Shown here: in pieces, positions 63,732 to 64,000 of the stretch
Layout of the letters: each line of letters opens with the position of its first letter
Numbering within the stretch: position 1 is the stretch's first letter
Source: Anaerovibrio lipolyticus DSM 3074
GTDB taxonomy: Bacteria > Bacillota > Negativicutes > Selenomonadales > Selenomonadaceae
Direction: 5' to 3'
NCBI RefSeq assembly: GCF_900141865.1
Contig: NZ_FQYW01000010.1
Location: 61,600-125,599 of the forward strand
Length of the DNA: 64,000 nucleotides
Position numbers and translations under genes: made by a program
Notes under the pieces: generated by a model
What the model saw: the letters and a program-made list of their open reading frames with translations, nothing else
What the model was told of the DNA's origin: nothing
Database searches by the model: none

Positions 63732-64000
63732 TTATGAATCTTCAGTTGGCAGGTTCACATTCCACGGGAGATACTTTTCCAAAACTGAATCGTCCTTTAA
63801 GGATTCTTCCTGGGACATGTTTGTAAAGATGTATTCCAGATATTCTTTGGTATCAACTTTGTTGGCTATGCATGTCTCTATTAAACTGTATGCTGCGGCA
63901 CTGGCCTCGGCACCAGTCGGAGAGCCGGAAAATACCCAGTTTTTTCGACCGATGGTGAATGGACGGATGCTTCTTTCAGCAAGGTTATTGGAAATGCTGC
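63732..64000 (-). CDS. IS66-family transposase (TnpC), C-terminal part
   Basis: The last 89 codons, translated directly; the N-terminus lies beyond the window. The sequence ISNNLAERSIRPFTIGRKNW followed by VFSGSPTGAEASAAAYSLIE is the hallmark C-terminal region of IS66 DDE transposases, containing the final catalytic glutamate. It ends LPWNVNLPTEDS at 63732. No frame damage is seen in the visible part. Confidence 0.88.
   Translation of the reverse strand, partial: SISNNLAERSIRPFTIGRKNWVFSGSPTGAEASAAAYSLIETCIANKVDTKEYLEYIFTNMSQEESLKDDSVLEKYLPWNVNLPTEDS

Larger units (their letters stand above)
63661..64000 (-). mobile_element. IS66-family insertion sequence, left part only
   Basis: From the putative terminal inverted repeat GTAAGCG at 63661 (the GTAAGCG-type end known for IS66 elements) the window runs into a transposase 3' end. 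The element continues past base 64000, so the other end and target duplication cannot be seen. Confidence 0.65.

Overview
The window (64 kb, AT-rich) looks like a chromosomal segment of a Gram-negative-type Firmicute, most likely class Negativicutes, family Selenomonadaceae (Selenomonas/Anaerovibrio-like). Two gene sets point there together: Firmicute clusters (efp-asp23-amaP-DUF2273-nusB-xseAB-ispA-dxs-tlyA-nadK-argR-recN; ireB-ruvX-DUF1292-mltG-trmR-U32; scpAB; gatCAB) and a TonB-dependent outer-membrane receptor, which implies an outer membrane. This is inferred from gene content; no rRNA, tRNA or CRISPR array was seen.

Layout. 1-4.6 kb: a cobalamin-uptake operon (receptor, binding lipoprotein, permease) behind a recognisable cobalamin riboswitch and a TTGACA/TATAAT promoter. 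4.6-6.1 kb: an accessory two-gene unit (XRE repressor fused to a DUF3990/ADP-ribosyltransferase-like domain, plus partner) behind three 38-bp tandem repeats that duplicate promoter and putative operator. 6.1-9.4 kb: secreted clostripain-like peptidase, a tiny acidic exported protein and a lipoprotein. 9.4-12.6 kb: two paralogous sensor-kinase genes with complementary defects (one lacks the phospho-acceptor histidine, the other lacks the ATPase domain), a convergent LytTR regulator, and a perfect 20-bp direct repeat in front of the kinases. 12.8-22.5 kb: pckA, thrC, ybaK-like, nadE, an FMN 2-hydroxy-acid dehydrogenase and an RsmH-type methyltransferase. 22.6-43 kb: a long, mostly leftward housekeeping region (chromosome segregation, translation, DNA repair, isoprenoids, envelope stress, tRNA modification).

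43-49 kb: a DASS anion transporter, an NCS2 purine permease and an unusual polar amino-acid ABC operon. Its binding protein appears circularly permuted, and its ATPase carries a C-terminal domain resembling a degenerate GHKL/RsbW-type ATPase. 49-54.5 kb: gatCAB, a degenerate gene remnant, a ParE/RelE-type toxin-antitoxin pair, and a Q/E-rich lipoprotein flanked by duplicated short segments. 54.6-63.6 kb: a D-amino-acid / 5-oxoproline / peptide catabolic block (split D-glutamate-cyclase-like pair, PxpC-PxpB-PxpA, D-amino-acid transaminase, M20 dipeptidase, OPT peptide transporter). The right edge cuts an IS66-family element.

The strongest candidates for something undescribed are the complementary split sensor kinase (9.5-11.8 kb), the permuted-receptor/GHKL-tailed ABC transporter (46.2-48.9 kb) and the XRE-DUF3990 unit with duplicated operator-promoters (4.6-6.1 kb). 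All functional statements come from reading motifs in the sequence and remembered family knowledge; no database search was run.
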